Shown piece after piece: positions 11,597-22,849 of a stretch of DNA of 64,000 nt. The notes below the pieces were generated by a model. It was not told where the DNA came from. It saw only the letters and a program-made list of their open reading frames with translations, and made no database searches. Source of the DNA: Pyrrhosoma nymphula (lineage: Eukaryota > Arthropoda > Insecta > Odonata > Coenagrionidae). The position numbers were made by a program, and so were the translations under genes. How positions within the stretch are numbered: the stretch's first letter is position 1; each line of letters begins with the position of its first letter. The DNA lies in assembly GCA_963573305.1 (NCBI GenBank), contig OY754329.1, positions 62,989,084 to 63,053,083 of the forward strand, in the 5' to 3' direction.

Positions 11597-13022
11597 CTAG
11601 AAGCGGAACCCGGCTTCGCCCGGGAAGCTGTCGATTAACTGCACCGATAATGCATAAAAGAACCGGGCTAATGTTGAGAACTTTACATTTTCTCGGCTAG
11701 AAAAAATTATACATGACATGAATTTTGAGGTTTAGCATAGAGAATATTTTAAATCGCATACTTTATAGATATTTTAGAAGAAGAGAAAAACAAATGGTAC
11801 AAAAACCACATATTTGGTAATATTATTACAAAATCTTCGTCCAAAATAGTACTAAATAATTTTAATAAGGGCAAGATGATCATGTCCGTTGAATTTCAGT
11901 GGGAGATGTCATTTACCTTTATCAATAAGAATCAATGCATGACGTGTGCTATACTCAGGAACTATCTACCAGCCATTAACCGCATGTTGGAACTTCGAAG
12001 GGAACTCTAATTGAAATTCGCTTATATGTAATGAAAATCTTATAAATAATGTACAAAGTATGCATGCTCGCGTAAAACTCAAAAACGAAATGTAGTACAA
12101 TTTTCAAACTTTAAGGACTATAATACGTCTTCTATTTACAGGTAACTTACTACTTTTCATGTAACTTAAGATCTCCAGTTCGATCCCTTTTCGTTCGTTT
12201 TTCTTGGAAAAATATATGTTCCTACGAATCTTGATTTTAAGTTCAAATTCTCAGAATATTTTGAATGGTATACATATTCTATATCAATTCCCGAAGCAGA
12301 AAATTACCAAGTATACTAATTGGTAATGTGATTACATACTGCGGCCATAAATAATGCTAATAAGGGCAAGATGATGGTGCCCGTTAAAATTCAGCGCGAG
12401 AGAGGTAACATGAAAGCCGTTATATGTGACTATAAGAATCAATGTGACGTGATAAATGCTGATGTAATGTAAAAGCCAGTAAACGCAAATAGTGAGGTTG
12501 GGGTAAACACTATCAACTTAGTCACAAAGTCTGGTCTTTAAATGTTGCAGACATGAATGGCCATTAATAAAATCGCTATTAAATGGATATTCACGCCTGG
12601 TTGCCGAGGAAATTTCTATTTTTGAAAAGAAAGAAAAATCGACGAATTTAGAGATAAAAACGCAATAATGAGACAAAAACGAAGCGAATTAGAAAATTGA
12701 ATGACATAGTTAAATACTGCGTTCTTTTATACGTTCGATGATGTAAATTTCCATCCAATATCTTGAGTGCAAGTAATTTAAAAAAGCAAAGGAAGAAAAA
12801 CCTGCACCGAATTCAATACTTTTCTTAAAAGAGAAAAAGTAAACATTAATGGGATTAGAACAACCCCAAAAATAGTTTATTTCAAAAATCCTTTCTTAGT
12901 GCGCCTATACACTACAATGGAGATATACCCTGAAAATTTCACGTATTCATCACCAGTAGTTTGGGCTGTGCGTTGATGAGTGAGCCAGTCAGTCAGTCAG
13001 GACATTCCGTTTTATGTATAGA
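11597..13022 (-). mobile_element. Helitron, non-autonomous
   Basis: On the minus strand the element begins with TC (5'-TCTATACATAAAACGG...). It ends with a GC-rich hairpin (stem at 11609-11613 and 11620-11624), 8 nt before a terminal CTAG at 11600-11597. The flanking bases are A before TC and T after CTAG, the A^T target expected for Helitrons. The sub-terminal TGTCCTGACTGACTGACTGG next to the 5' end resembles insect Helitron ends as I remember them. There is no Rep/helicase frame. The interior carries a diverged direct duplication (about 11817-11965 and 12320-12455, sharing TAATAAGGGCAAGATGAT). The interrupted repeat resumes precisely on the far side. Confidence 0.85.
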
Positions 13023-13046
13023 TATATCACTAATGAGAACATGTAA
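13023..13046 (+). mobile_element. MITE alpha, copy 3, middle segment
   Basis: TATCACTAATGAGAACATG continues the alpha sequence (compare ATACCAATGGTGAGAACACG at 2826-2845). Its last 12 bases, GAGAACATGTAA (13035-13046), are the left target-site duplication of element A. Confidence 0.7.
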
Positions 13047-13549
13047 CCATTTTGGATTAAAAACTTTGTACTTTTCTACACTTTATTTTAAAACTGCGAC
13101 CGGTTTCACCTTAATAAGGCATCTTCTGGTACATTCTGAAGCTTAGAGCATACAATATATACCCAGAGAAAGTTAAAAAATGGTAGGGGTTGGTTTGAAA
13201 TGGGGGAGAGAGGAGCAGGACGGTTAGGGCATGGCAGAGTGAGAAGAGATGGTGGAAAATAGCGAGAGGAAAGGAAGAAAAGTGAATCGGGGGAAGACAG
13301 TGAGAGGAGTAGAAGGTCACCAAGTTACTCTGTTTTCTGTTTTTTTAAAAGGGAAGAGTGATTAAAAGTCCCAGCCCAAACACATGTTACTGAAGGTCAA
13401 GGAAAGTAGGCTAAGATCTGCCGAAACAATGATTCAAAAGAGTCCGCGAAGTATGGAGCTGGAAAGAAAGGACCCCAGAGGAAACCTCGGGTGGGTTTAT
13501 GAATGGACAACAGACGGAGGGTTATGAGGGGAGGGGTTTGGAAGGGCTA

Positions 13550-14742
13550 TGCCGGGTCTACACTAGTGCCTTAAAGTCCACCTTATGAGAGAAGTTACCT
13601 TAACGTGGTAATGTAGGTTCGCATCCCACTTTAAAGAGCCTTCAACTTAAGGAGACCTAGACCCCCAACTTAAGGTTAGCTTAGTCAATTGTTCTCATGA
13701 AATATGTCCTTAAGCGCAATGTCGTCTACTTTTCTATTTACGGTTTACTCGTTTATGATGTAAATAAAGATTTTTCAACGATGCCGTTTCATCAATAACA
13801 AGAATATAATGTAATTTGCGACTCCATGGAACTAAACATTCGTAGAAAACATGTTATCTGTTCGCGGTGCTCGTCATGTCATGCTCTAAAATAGATTGTA
13901 AATTGTGCCGGGGAAAGCAGGTGAAATCGAGGAATCCGCTGACTGTGTTCTTCGAAAGTATTACCACATAATATTCCATCGTTAATTTACATATTAACTC
14001 AGCAATAACCACTTTACACCGTGGATAACTTCCAGATAGTCTAACACTGAATTTCTGGCCAATATTTGATGCTATAGGTAATTATTTGACATGTACCTAA
14101 TCCACACTTTCCGTAGAGGCAATTTATTGCTTAGCATGCCAGTTTAATTCACACGTTAAGATTCATATTGCATCGATTAGTCTGCACAGACGAGTACCTA
14201 CATTTAATTTCCCTGCCATAGGATAACATCCGACGAATTCCTGACGTAGCATATCTTCTGAAGGATGGAGAATCAACAGCGTAATGTTTCTGATGATACA
14301 TTCATGAATAAATTCACCTCATATCCTAGTGTTTTATTAATTAGGTGCTGGTAGATGAGCCAAGAAAACGTTATCCTACTCCTATTCTTTCAACCGAGAT
14401 TTCGATGATAATATATGTATACTTGAACTTCGTATGATGAAGAATACCTGAATTTATACATTTCCTTAGCTGTACATGGTTACACATCAGTACCATAAGG
14501 AACTAAAAATAGCAGTTTTAAGCTCCTAGATCAGTAATTCAAACAATTCTCTCAAGCTCGCCATCCTCGCCTTGCTAATCGTCAGTTGTTTAGTTTCATT
14601 GTTTTTCGTTCTTATTTCTGAGCAATCATGAAGCTGCAGTCGACTTAAGGCTGCCTTAAAGTGCATGTGTAGACAGCGTACCACACTTAATGTAAAAATT
14701 AAGTGAAGTCACTTTAGTTACATCTGTAGTGTAGACAAGGCA
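13550..14742. mobile_element. Possible DNA transposon inside element A
   Basis: The left border GCCGGGTCTACACTAGTG and the right border CTGTAGTGTAGACAAGGC are imperfect inverted repeats about 1.19 kb apart. TTAAAGT and CTTAAGG blocks recur inside both ends. I found no clear target-site duplication and no transposase. It could equally be part of element A's own interior. Confidence 0.3.
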
Positions 14743-15361
14743 CTAGCAGCCGTAAGAGGGGAGAAGGAGAAGGGGAGTGGAAAGGGCGGAGAGGGGATAG
14801 GATGTGGGGGAGTGACAGTTACTCTTGCAAACATGGATATATCGAAAAAACGGAGAGAGACGCATAAATATATAGTCTTTACGCAGATTAACATTTTGAT
14901 TTTTAGCTAGCACACGAATTTCTAAATGTTCCAAAGCATCAATTTTTAGTCCTTTCGGTAACATGTGTATAATTAAAGGTTTGAAAACACTGCTGTGGTT
15001 ACACTAATAAATGCTGGCTAAATAGGGAATGGCCATCTGAATTTTTGAGAGAGCGTTCATGCTCCTTAATACGGTTTGATACTCTTCCAGTTTGTCCAAA
15101 CATAACAAGACATACATTCGTCACGCTGTAATTGGCAAACACCGGATTTCATATTTAAAAAAAATAGAAAACAGTGTAACTTGGTGACCTTCTACTCCTC
15201 TCACTGTCTTCCCCCGATTCAATTTTCTGCCTTTCCTCTCGCAATTTTCCACCACCCCTTCTCACTCTGCCATACCATAACCCCTCTCCCCCATTTCAAA
15301 CCAACCCCCACCATTTTTTGACTTTCTCTGGGTATATATTGTATGCTCTAAGCTTCAGAAT

Positions 15362-15400
15362 GTACCAGAAGATACCTTATTAAGGCGAAAGCGGTCGCAG
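15362..15400 (+). ncRNA. Hammerhead-like motif, element A right arm
   Basis: CAGAAGA (core, normally CUGANGA), a stem II hairpin from CCTTATTAAGG, then GAAA, a short CGG-type stem III and GTC before the predicted cut after 15396. The mirrored copy is on the minus strand at 13094-13132, with GAAACCGGTC intact. The U-to-A core change in both arms and the poor stem I argue against activity. Confidence 0.5.
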
Positions 15401-15493
15401 TTTTAAAATAAAGTGTGGAAAAGTACAAAGTTTTTTTATTCAAAATGGATATCTATCACTTCCACGAAGTCAAACCTGAAAAAATCAAATTTA

Positions 15494-15553
15494 GAGAACA
15501 TGTAAGTTTCACTCTAATCTGTACATAAACAAAAATCGCCGCTACCACTTTAA
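15494..15553 (+). mobile_element. MITE alpha, copy 3, right end
   Basis: It starts with the right copy of GAGAACATGTAA and continues alpha with AATCTGTACATAAACAAAAATC. It ends at GCTACCACTTTAAG, the right inverted terminus (reverse complement CTTAAAGTGGTAGC). This gives the cleanest alpha right end, with TTAA at 15550-15553. Confidence 0.7.
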
Positions 15554-18040
15554 GTTCGCTGATTAGGGCCACCTTTCTGCAGAAAGACGCGTGCTCGTCC
15601 AGCACCCGCGTCACTTTTCCATTATGTCCTTATTTGTTGCCTATTCTTTTTTCTTCTTGTATCGTCACTCCATTGACTTAAACCTTGCCGATACAAATTA
15701 GTTAAATCTTTCTGAGTCCGTTTTTTGCTAGTGTGTTTGTTGACCGAAGTTGTTGTCTTCTTAGCTCCGTTTGTGAGTGTTTGTGAGAATACTGGAGAGT
15801 AATTGAGTACTGGAGAGATATTTATTTCTCCGCAACCCTTGTGTGTTGTGCGATCCATCGGATCCATCATCCTTTAGGCACGAATTTCTCGAAAAACTCC
15901 GACAAGGTACTTACTGATAGGAGGTTTCAGTTTGCCCAGGCGCGGAATCCTATTTCCGTAAATAGCCACAGAGGGTGCGTACGGTGATCATAACCCCGTC
16001 ATCCTAAACTGAGTTTGGTGAACTGGAGTGATTGGGTTGAGTGAACGTGATCTGTATTTTGGTCACTGGCGTGGAATTTGTTTTCCGGTAAACCACCACA
16101 GCGTGACTTAACGGGAATAATTTTAGCTTCTGGTGTGTGCCCTTTCACTTCTCAGTGAAATCCCCGTCGTGTGGTGCTCATAACTTTGAGCGGCCATTGG
16201 AGTACTATATTCCTCTTTTTCTTTCATTTGACGCCATAGAGCACATCTACCTCATGTTATTAATATTCCTGTTTTTATCTCGTGTTCCCCTATTATCTGC
16301 CGAGCATAAATTTGCTAACGTAAATACGACAAACGCAAAAAACACCTTTTATGCTTGTTTTCCTTTTTATTAACACACTCGTTTCTCATTGGGGTTTTTT
16401 CATTCTTTCAAAGGCCTCACTTGTACGTTTTATTAGTCCCTTCCCGGTCCTTCATCTCGTGTTGATGATATCCATTTCTAATGTTGTTCATATGAAAGTA
16501 AACCTGTAGTTGCGTATCCAAAGCATACTTATGATTTAATTTTTGGAAGGGACAACGTCATCGAACTTGACGTTGGTCCCCAAGGTTTCTCCTTCCTTAA
16601 ATTTATTCGATACAAAACTAGAGCTAACATCCGTTTTACCGGAAGCCCTTGTGTACATCCGATGGGGTGTAATTAACCTATATTGATTGTATCAATCTTC
16701 ATTAAATATTTAATATGAACGATGTAAAGCCAGTGTTATGAATATACCTACGAACATTTTCACAGTAAATATGTTATGAATAAGCTAGCTCGTTTTCTTA
16801 GTCCGAAGTAAAAACAAAGGCGCACTTCTCTTACTGTAAAGGGCCGTTGATCGACAGCCAAGCAACCTTTTATATTTCTTGTCTGTTTGACGGTCTCTAA
16901 GCATGAAAAAAAGCTGTTTACTAGTAGTGTACCCTTGCGATATTCATCAGTTTCCACAGAAAATTATGCGACCTAACCTGCTCAAGGTCAATATCAGACG
17001 CGCAGATCGGGTTGAGGATTATAAGAACATGATCCTCACACCCCAAAACCTTGTTGAATATCTATTCCACACATTTGTTGGGATAAAACGAAAAAAAGAG
17101 TAGCAAACGACATGTAGACTGTTCTGTGAATAAGTTTGAACTCTGAATAAAGAAATACTTATGGGTTTTAGTAATGTTAGGTTTACTTAACACTATTTTC
17201 TTCGATAAAAGGCTATAAATCCTTCCTACCTTCTCAAATGGGGAGGTCTAGATCTGTCCCAGGTCATTATAATTAATCAAAAAGGAATCTATCACATTCT
17301 GTCTACTACCATTACTATTGTCTGCATCTGTAGAAACCTAGATGATGTTTACTCTCTTCCATTGAAACCTACCTTAACCAGTGGATTATCTTTACGATAA
17401 TAATAATCCATCAATATAATCTGAAATGAATCGCGAATTTTTTATTCGTTAAAGGAAAAAAATCTTCCAAAAAATTTTAATATTATTCGATCGTGGCGAT
17501 AATTTAATATTTATGAATTATTCAAATGTGTATAGTATGGGCGAGTGATGCACTCCCATAAAAAATCGTTCTCATCTAACGCCTAAAATATCTATAATGT
17601 CACTTTATCCCAAAATCTCCATTTTTATTTCAGCAATAATTTTTATGGTGTCAAATTAAACTAATTTATACTCAATATACCCGGAACAATGAGTGTAACG
17701 AAACACTAAGAAGACTATCCATCATTTTAGTGATTCATTTTTTGTAATATCCCATTCAAGTTTCCCTATTGCAGTTACAACGAGAACCATAATTATGTAT
17801 GGTGTACAAAGAGTTCTAGTGCGCTAGGGAATCATGAGTACGAGACTGCGTTAGGAAAACTAAATAATATGTGGAAAATTATAGTTTTTTCATTTTAATT
17901 ACGGTTGTCCTCGTCGTTACTCCCTTAATAACCAAAAGTTATGCCTCAAAAATTGTCATACTAAGGTGGAATCTTATATCGAAAAATATTATACATGCCG
18001 TATACATTTGCTTTCTCATTTGATAGTACTGGTCGTCCGC
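15554..18040. other. AT-rich stretch, no gene seen
   Basis: Frames at 15622-15870, 16137-16373, 16760-16957 and 16903-17103 have no domain I recognise. The segment 17340-17405 resembles 55670-55730 (CTCTTCCATTGAAACCTACC versus CTCTTCCATCTAAACCTACA), the DNA just past an RTE fragment, so it is probably a 3' UTR remnant of that element. Confidence 0.4.
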
Positions 18041-18044
18041 TGAA

Positions 18045-18200
18045 CGTGACAGCTGGAGTAATTTGCGTGGTAAGGAAAGATTGGGAATGGTGGAGAGAAA
18101 TCTGGCGTCTACATCATACAGCTTTTCACGAAAGGCGTCCAGGGAGAGCCGGAGTTTTACGTTTCATTCGACAGACGGAGTACTGTACTTAATTTTCTCC
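18045..18200 (-). mobile_element. SINE sigma fragment
   Basis: Shares blocks with SINE sigma at 31580-31690 and 55010-55120: GGAATGGTGGAGAGAAA, GAAAGGCGTCCAGGGAGA, GTTTTACGTTTCATTCGACA and GACGGAGTACT. The tRNA head is not preserved. Confidence 0.5.
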
Positions 18201-18317
18201 TCACTTAGCACCTAAGGAAATATCGTAATTCCCATAAAAAATCTCCACCAGCTGTATCTTTACCCCACCTTTTTGTACAATAAAGTTATATATAATTCAT
18301 AACAAGGGATGAATACG

Positions 18318-18560
18318 CTCAGAAGATGATAAAGAATTCCCGCGGAATGAGCCGAAGAAAGTTCCAGGGAGAATAATTAATATTAAGCCGAAACTTTGCT
18401 GCGAAAGAATCCTCCTGAAAATTTAAAGGCATACGCTCGATCTCTTGAGCTTCCACGTTCTTCTTTTTGTGCGATAAGTAACGTGGATTCCCGACCGCAG
18501 GCGAGCTGAGTGAGTCACGAGGCTCGGAGATTCCCAGTCTCCTACTTCTTTCCTTCCCCA
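18318..18560 (-). mobile_element. SINE tau, copy 1
   Basis: Matches 33425-33690 through AGCCGAAACTTTGCTGCGA, CCTCCTGAAAA and TCGATCTCTTGAG-like blocks, followed by a tRNA-like region whose B-box-like GGTCGGGAATCC reads on the minus strand (about 18486-18500). It is a decayed tRNA-derived SINE. Confidence 0.45.
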
Positions 18561-19150
18561 CCACGGAATCGTAGATTAATCCACGACGAGAAGATTCTCT
18601 CTTCCTCTCTTTCCGTTACCTTTTTCACCCCCATATCTCTCTTTCTCTCTCCATTCTCCGTGGCCCCTTATCCTTTAATTAAATGAAATCACCGCTCGGT
18701 TACGCAGAAAAGGATCCGTCTTTCACTTTCCCTCCCGCTCAAGACGTATATCCCTCCTGCCTGCCTACTCGAGAAAGTTTTCTTTTTATTTCCTTCCCCC
18801 GTCTTTTTTTCTCCCCCCCCCCTCTCTCTCCCTCCCTCCGACCCCTGCCTCCGTTTCCTCCCAGTCGTCCCCGTCAAGAGGACGCAAATCGATATCCGTG
18901 GGCCACTTTGTTCGAACAGACGCCGGCAACTTCCGAAACCTGCCTAAGGTAAATCACCGTGAGTCCCCACGGTATATCGCCGGTCGGCAGCGACGGCAGT
19001 GGCGATAGGGGAGCTTCCCTCCTCTTCGAAGGCTTTAGCGTCGTCGTGTCGAGGGGAAGAGCCTTCGGGGAGTTAGTCAGTCTACCCTCCCAACGCCGAG
19101 ACGGAGCTTGACGGTCGTGCGTCGCTTCACCGTCCTTCTGGATACTACTT
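18561..19150 (+). other. Pyrimidine-rich tract and GC/CpG-rich patch
   Basis: A CT-rich tract at about 18590-18860, with long C and CT runs, is followed by GC- and CpG-rich DNA to about 19150. A CTAAG|GTAAAT splice-donor-like site lies near 18945-18953. This combination is compatible with a promoter-proximal first exon, but no protein or core promoter is identifiable. It could also be a GC-rich island without function. Confidence 0.25.
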
Positions 19151-19364
19151 ATCACGTCGCGTCGCAGCGGGATTTTCGAATTTCCAATGTGTGTGCCACG
19201 AAAGCCGGTGTCCGACAGTCAAGTTTGGATACAATTTCTGTATACATTGCTTGATACATCGGATGTATGACGTGGTGGAATTGTATCGAAATTCCTTTTG
19301 GTTTAAAATTCTGTAATTCTTCATATTAACCTCATTTAATTTACAACTCACAAGCGTACAAGCA

Positions 19365-19805
19365 AGTATACAAGTCGTGACGGTAGGTCGGAATTTATTG
19401 AAAACTCAGCCACTCATGGTCTACGTTTCGGAAGTTAATCATTCCATCTTTGGGGATAGTCAATGTGAGTGCAACGTATGTAATAGGAATGATAGTCACT
19501 CCTACTCTTTGATACTTCTTACATTCACCTTCTACGAATATTGTATAACAAATTTACATACTGGCATGGATATTGTGCAACAATCTATATGAAGTAATAA
19601 TTGGTGACATTATTTATGTAACATTATCTTTAATGCTTTTCATGCTTGGTTGTTGACCTGTATGTATCTTGATTAGCCCTGAAGATGGAATGATCAAATT
19701 CGGAAACGTTGGCCAAGTGAGATGCGTTTTTTTTAACTTCCGACATACCCTTGAGACTTAAATGCGTAAAATATTTTTATATATTTATTTTTTGGATTAA
19801 ACAGT
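19365..19805 (+). mobile_element. Module G: inverted pair of hammerhead-like modules
   Basis: About 19379-19470 and 19668-19760 are diverged inverted copies sharing a CCGACMTACC block, a CGGAAACGT-type block, GATGGAATGAT and an ATCTTnGGG-type block. The spacer is about 200 bp of AT-rich DNA. The layout matches elements A-E, but I could not see a target-site duplication or the conserved tail, so it is probably an older copy. Confidence 0.55.
19673..19716 (+). ncRNA. Hammerhead ribozyme candidate, module G
   Basis: A nearly canonical minimal type I hammerhead. Stem I pairs TTAGCC (19673-19678) with GGCCAA (one mismatch). The core CTGAAGA is at 19679-19685. Stem II pairs GAAT (19688-19691) with ATTC (19698-19701) around a 6-nt loop. 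GAAA is at 19703-19706, and the palindromic ACGT forms stem III. Cleavage is predicted after T19710. Such short stem III hammerheads are known from Penelope-like elements and retrozymes, where dimers are thought to be active. Confidence 0.6.
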
Positions 19806-20778
19806 TAGAACATGCTCTAAATTTCCAATCGCTAGTACGAAACCGGCCATAGTAGCTAAGACATTAGGAGGAGAATAGCGCTACCGAAGAAAGTGTTCAA
19901 TAATAGAATTGCGCGCCCTGCGCGTGTAAGGATCTGTACATGTTCAAAACATTTTTTCGTTGGTGATTGATTCTCTTCGCCCAATTTATCTTTATCGTTA
20001 TACATGACCACCATATTCCCATTGCTTGCAATTTTGTGCCCTGTTGATGTCACTATCCTAGCTAGTCGTTGCCATGTAAAGACCATGTACTGCATACTTA
20101 AATGAAATATCCTCTTCTATGTTCCTCTTTCTTAAGTGACGCAATTATGGCGACTGGAAGTTTTGAAGAAAATAAGCTATGTATACATGTGGCTTTTCAC
20201 TAGCGGTCAGAAACGAATCAATGTATTAATCACGAAGAGTTTATTTACAAAAAAAAATCGTATGATTTCCGCACTGATTGGTGATCAATCGTAATTCATG
20301 CATCTTTCGTAGAAGTTACGAAACTAATGTTTGCATTCGAAAACGCACCTTTTAGTTACGACAGCAGCGGATGGTAAGAGCTGATAAGAGTTAACGTGGG
20401 AGGTAGCGATAAAAAGCCCGTAATTTTTCCAAAATAGGGTCTAGTTTGGAGCCGGATTTTGATATTCAATATATTGTACCTGGGATTTTCTGCCAGCAAG
20501 GATGTGACATAGACTGTTTTTGTGGCACTGATTTATTGATGAATATTTTATCAACCACCCCAACCAAGTCAAATATGCTCTGGCGACTTTAGTATCTTGG
20601 CCTAAGTGAATGCAACTTGCACACACTCTTTAATCTCGTCAATCGTTGGAAGTCAGATAAACCGTGTGGTTTGAGACCATTCAGTGATCGAGAACTCAAA
20701 AATTCAGGCTATAATTCAATTGTTGTTGCCTACCACACCTTCTGCAGGACTCAAATGTTATAGGAGTTGGAACACATC
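19806..20778. other. AT-rich spacer, nothing recognised
   Basis: No gene, RNA or known repeat seen. Confidence 0.35.
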
Positions 20779-21295
20779 TTAAAGTGGCTGGTGTGGAAAT
20801 CGTAAGGCATTGAGTGCACATTTTAGTAAGTTTTCACTTAAGTCAACGCTTATACGGTGGGAATCACCATACATGAAGTTTTTTAAATGTTGCAAGAATC
20901 AAATTTAAAAAATTTCGCATTAATTAAAGCATTGTTATGATTTGGGTTTTCGGCACGGAATCTGAAAATTAAACGAAGATTATATCTGAATACGCTTTTG
21001 TACTCCGCATGACACCTTTATATTTGTTAGCAACCATTATAATAATATGAAACGTATTATTTTGCGTTTAGAAGAAAATCTGTATATATTTTATCGACTT
21101 CTTACGAAATATATGTCATGTGCCATAAAGCTACGTGTTAAAATAGCATTGAATTGCCGAAAAGCCAAATCGGTAACATGCAGTTTTTTTCACTTTCTTC
21201 TATACAGATTACTAATAAGGACCCGTATGCAAAGTTTCACGGAAATCTGTACACATACAAAAATCGCTCCAGCCTCATTGTCGTTAGAAGGATCC
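20779..21295 (+). mobile_element. MITE alpha, copy 4
   Basis: Full-length-looking copy starting at TTAAAGTGGCTGG. It contains TTGAGTGCACATTTT, CGGCACGGAATCTGAAAAT, GTTAGCAACCATTATAATAA, ATGTCATGTGCCATAAAG and GGAAATCTGTACACAT. The right terminus near 21280 is decayed. The stretch 21195-21230 preserves the un-interrupted equivalent of the Helitron and element A insertion points in copy 3. Confidence 0.65.
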
Positions 21296-22060
21296 ATAGT
21301 TGAATATTACCATGTGTTGTAAATTTTCATGGAGCTCTGACGTACGGACTCCAACGTTCTCCGGTGAGAAGACGCTCGGCTGTTTTTTCTGAGTGGGGGG
21401 TAATTGATCAGTGATTGGTAGGGGCGATGTCCCCTCAACTGACTTCCTATCGACTCGTAATCGACGAACCTTTGTTCGGGGCGTAGACGCCGTCTCCGGC
21501 TACGGCTAATATATAAACTACGACGGCCTCAAGGACTGAAATCATTCATTTAAACTGTCAACGTTTTGCCTAAAAACTTATTTACACAATCTTTTAAATT
21601 TGCATTGTTATTATTATGTATTAACTATTACATCCTTTGCGTATATTATACCCTTTAGCATTTTCTAATTGGAGTTGGTGGGGCTAAGCTTAGATGTTAT
21701 GCATCGTCTGCAATTGGTAAAATGAAGAGGATATCGAGTTGCGATATTGATCATACGGGATATGTGATACATCGCGTTGCCATATAATGCCATGCGATAT
21801 TGTGCCATGCATTATGATACGCGATTAAATGCAATGAGGGCTGTGATGCTAAGCTTTGTCACGTGTGATACATTCCGTTTTTTTACAGTGCAAAATTCAT
21901 ATTGAATTGCAATATTAAATTTCGTATTACAGCGCCAGTCAAAAATCAATCAAATAAGGTTGGACCTTCAACAAGCGTAGAGAGCCTATGAATCATATAC
22001 CTACTACTTGAATTGTGGTAAAATTTGTATTCAATGTGAAACAATATCTTATTCCAAAAT
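21296..22060. other. Spacer, nothing recognised
   Basis: No gene found. At 21775-21840 the phrases ATGCCATGCGATATTGTGCC and CATTATGATACGCGATTA form short diverged direct repeats. Confidence 0.3.
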
Positions 22061-22061
22061 G

Positions 22062-22290
22062 TTGTAAACATGACCAAGTCGTGAAATATGGCGGTTTACC
22101 GTGTTTTGATTTAATTTATGGTTACTCACATCAAGCTGGTGAATATCTTCAACTCAAGATGTATGTCATTTGAAAGGAAAATACTTTTTTCCAACAATGT
22201 AGGTATATTATATTTCCCAAGCATGCTTAGTGTTCATATAAAGCGCATCATAGTCCAGGAATATACAATTTTCACGGCGACATTTACGCA
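22062..22290 (+). repeat. Repeat delta, copy 1
   Basis: Resembles 44391-44600 in the same orientation: a TCGTGAAATATGGCGG-type block, CCGTGTTTTGATTTAA, ATGGTTACTCACATCAAGC, TTTGAAAGGAAAATACTTTT and a diverged distal part. Unknown interspersed repeat. Confidence 0.5.
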
Positions 22291-22324
22291 AATAACTCCT
22301 CACTCGGCTCCCAAGATGGGATTA

Positions 22325-22385
22325 AAATGTAATTGACTCACGTCCTGTAAGCCCAGGGTTCGAACCTGGATAAAGGAATACACTC
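22325..22385 (+). mobile_element. tRNA-like SINE head remnant
   Basis: A perfect T-arm-like hairpin, CCAGG GTTCGAA CCTGG (22351-22367), lies next to a tRNA-like GTCCTGTAAGCC. The A box is not convincing. It may belong to repeat delta immediately upstream. Confidence 0.35.
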
Positions 22386-22849
22386 ACTTTAATGCGAATC
22401 CTGGACGACAATTTCTTTGTTTATTTTTCATTTTTTAAATCACATTGCGATAAAAAAGGAAGACGAAATTTAAATTATTCAAACTATATTTTTGGGCCTC
22501 TGCCAATCCAATGCTTCATTTGGAGATGGAAAAATGAAGCGTCAGCTCTGCATTTAAATTGAAGTCGGTATTGATTCAATCGAGTTGAGCTGTAGATAAG
22601 TCAAATTGAATTATTTAATCCCAATGAAAAATCGATTTTGTTGACTCTTGTATGAGCAATTAAATCAATGTTTGAAGATAGACGCATTCGTATTCCCACT
22701 CTGCTTCAAATTTCATGGATTTTAATTTATTCCTATTATTATTATTAGAGGTTATTATAACGGTTAAGATTGGTTAAATGGAAGAAGCTTGGCTATCTTT
22801 TACAACCGGAGGTTCTAATATCCTGGCATAATATCATTCTTCCGCTCGG

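Larger units (their letters stand above)
13047..15493 (+). mobile_element. Element A: palindromic Penelope-like derivative
   Basis: Inverted arms at 13047-13350 and 15153-15448 pair over about 300 bp with scattered mismatches. The interior of 1.8 kb includes another possible element at 13550-14742. A direct repeat, GAGAACATGTAA, flanks the element (13035-13046 and 15494-15505). The right arm ends at an ATG (15445) that opens 16 codons, MDIYHFHEVKPEKIKF, ending just before the target-site duplication. The left arm lacks this tail. Both arms carry a hammerhead-like module. Assignment to Penelope-like elements rests on known features of that group (hammerhead motifs in terminal repeats, inverted terminal-repeat copies, a short tail, variable TSDs). 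No reverse transcriptase is present. Confidence 0.75.

Noticed and set aside
11609..11630. Hairpin CCCGG..CCGGG as a transcription terminator
   Set aside because: It lies 8 nt from the CTAG end of a Helitron with a matching TC end, so it is the Helitron terminal hairpin.
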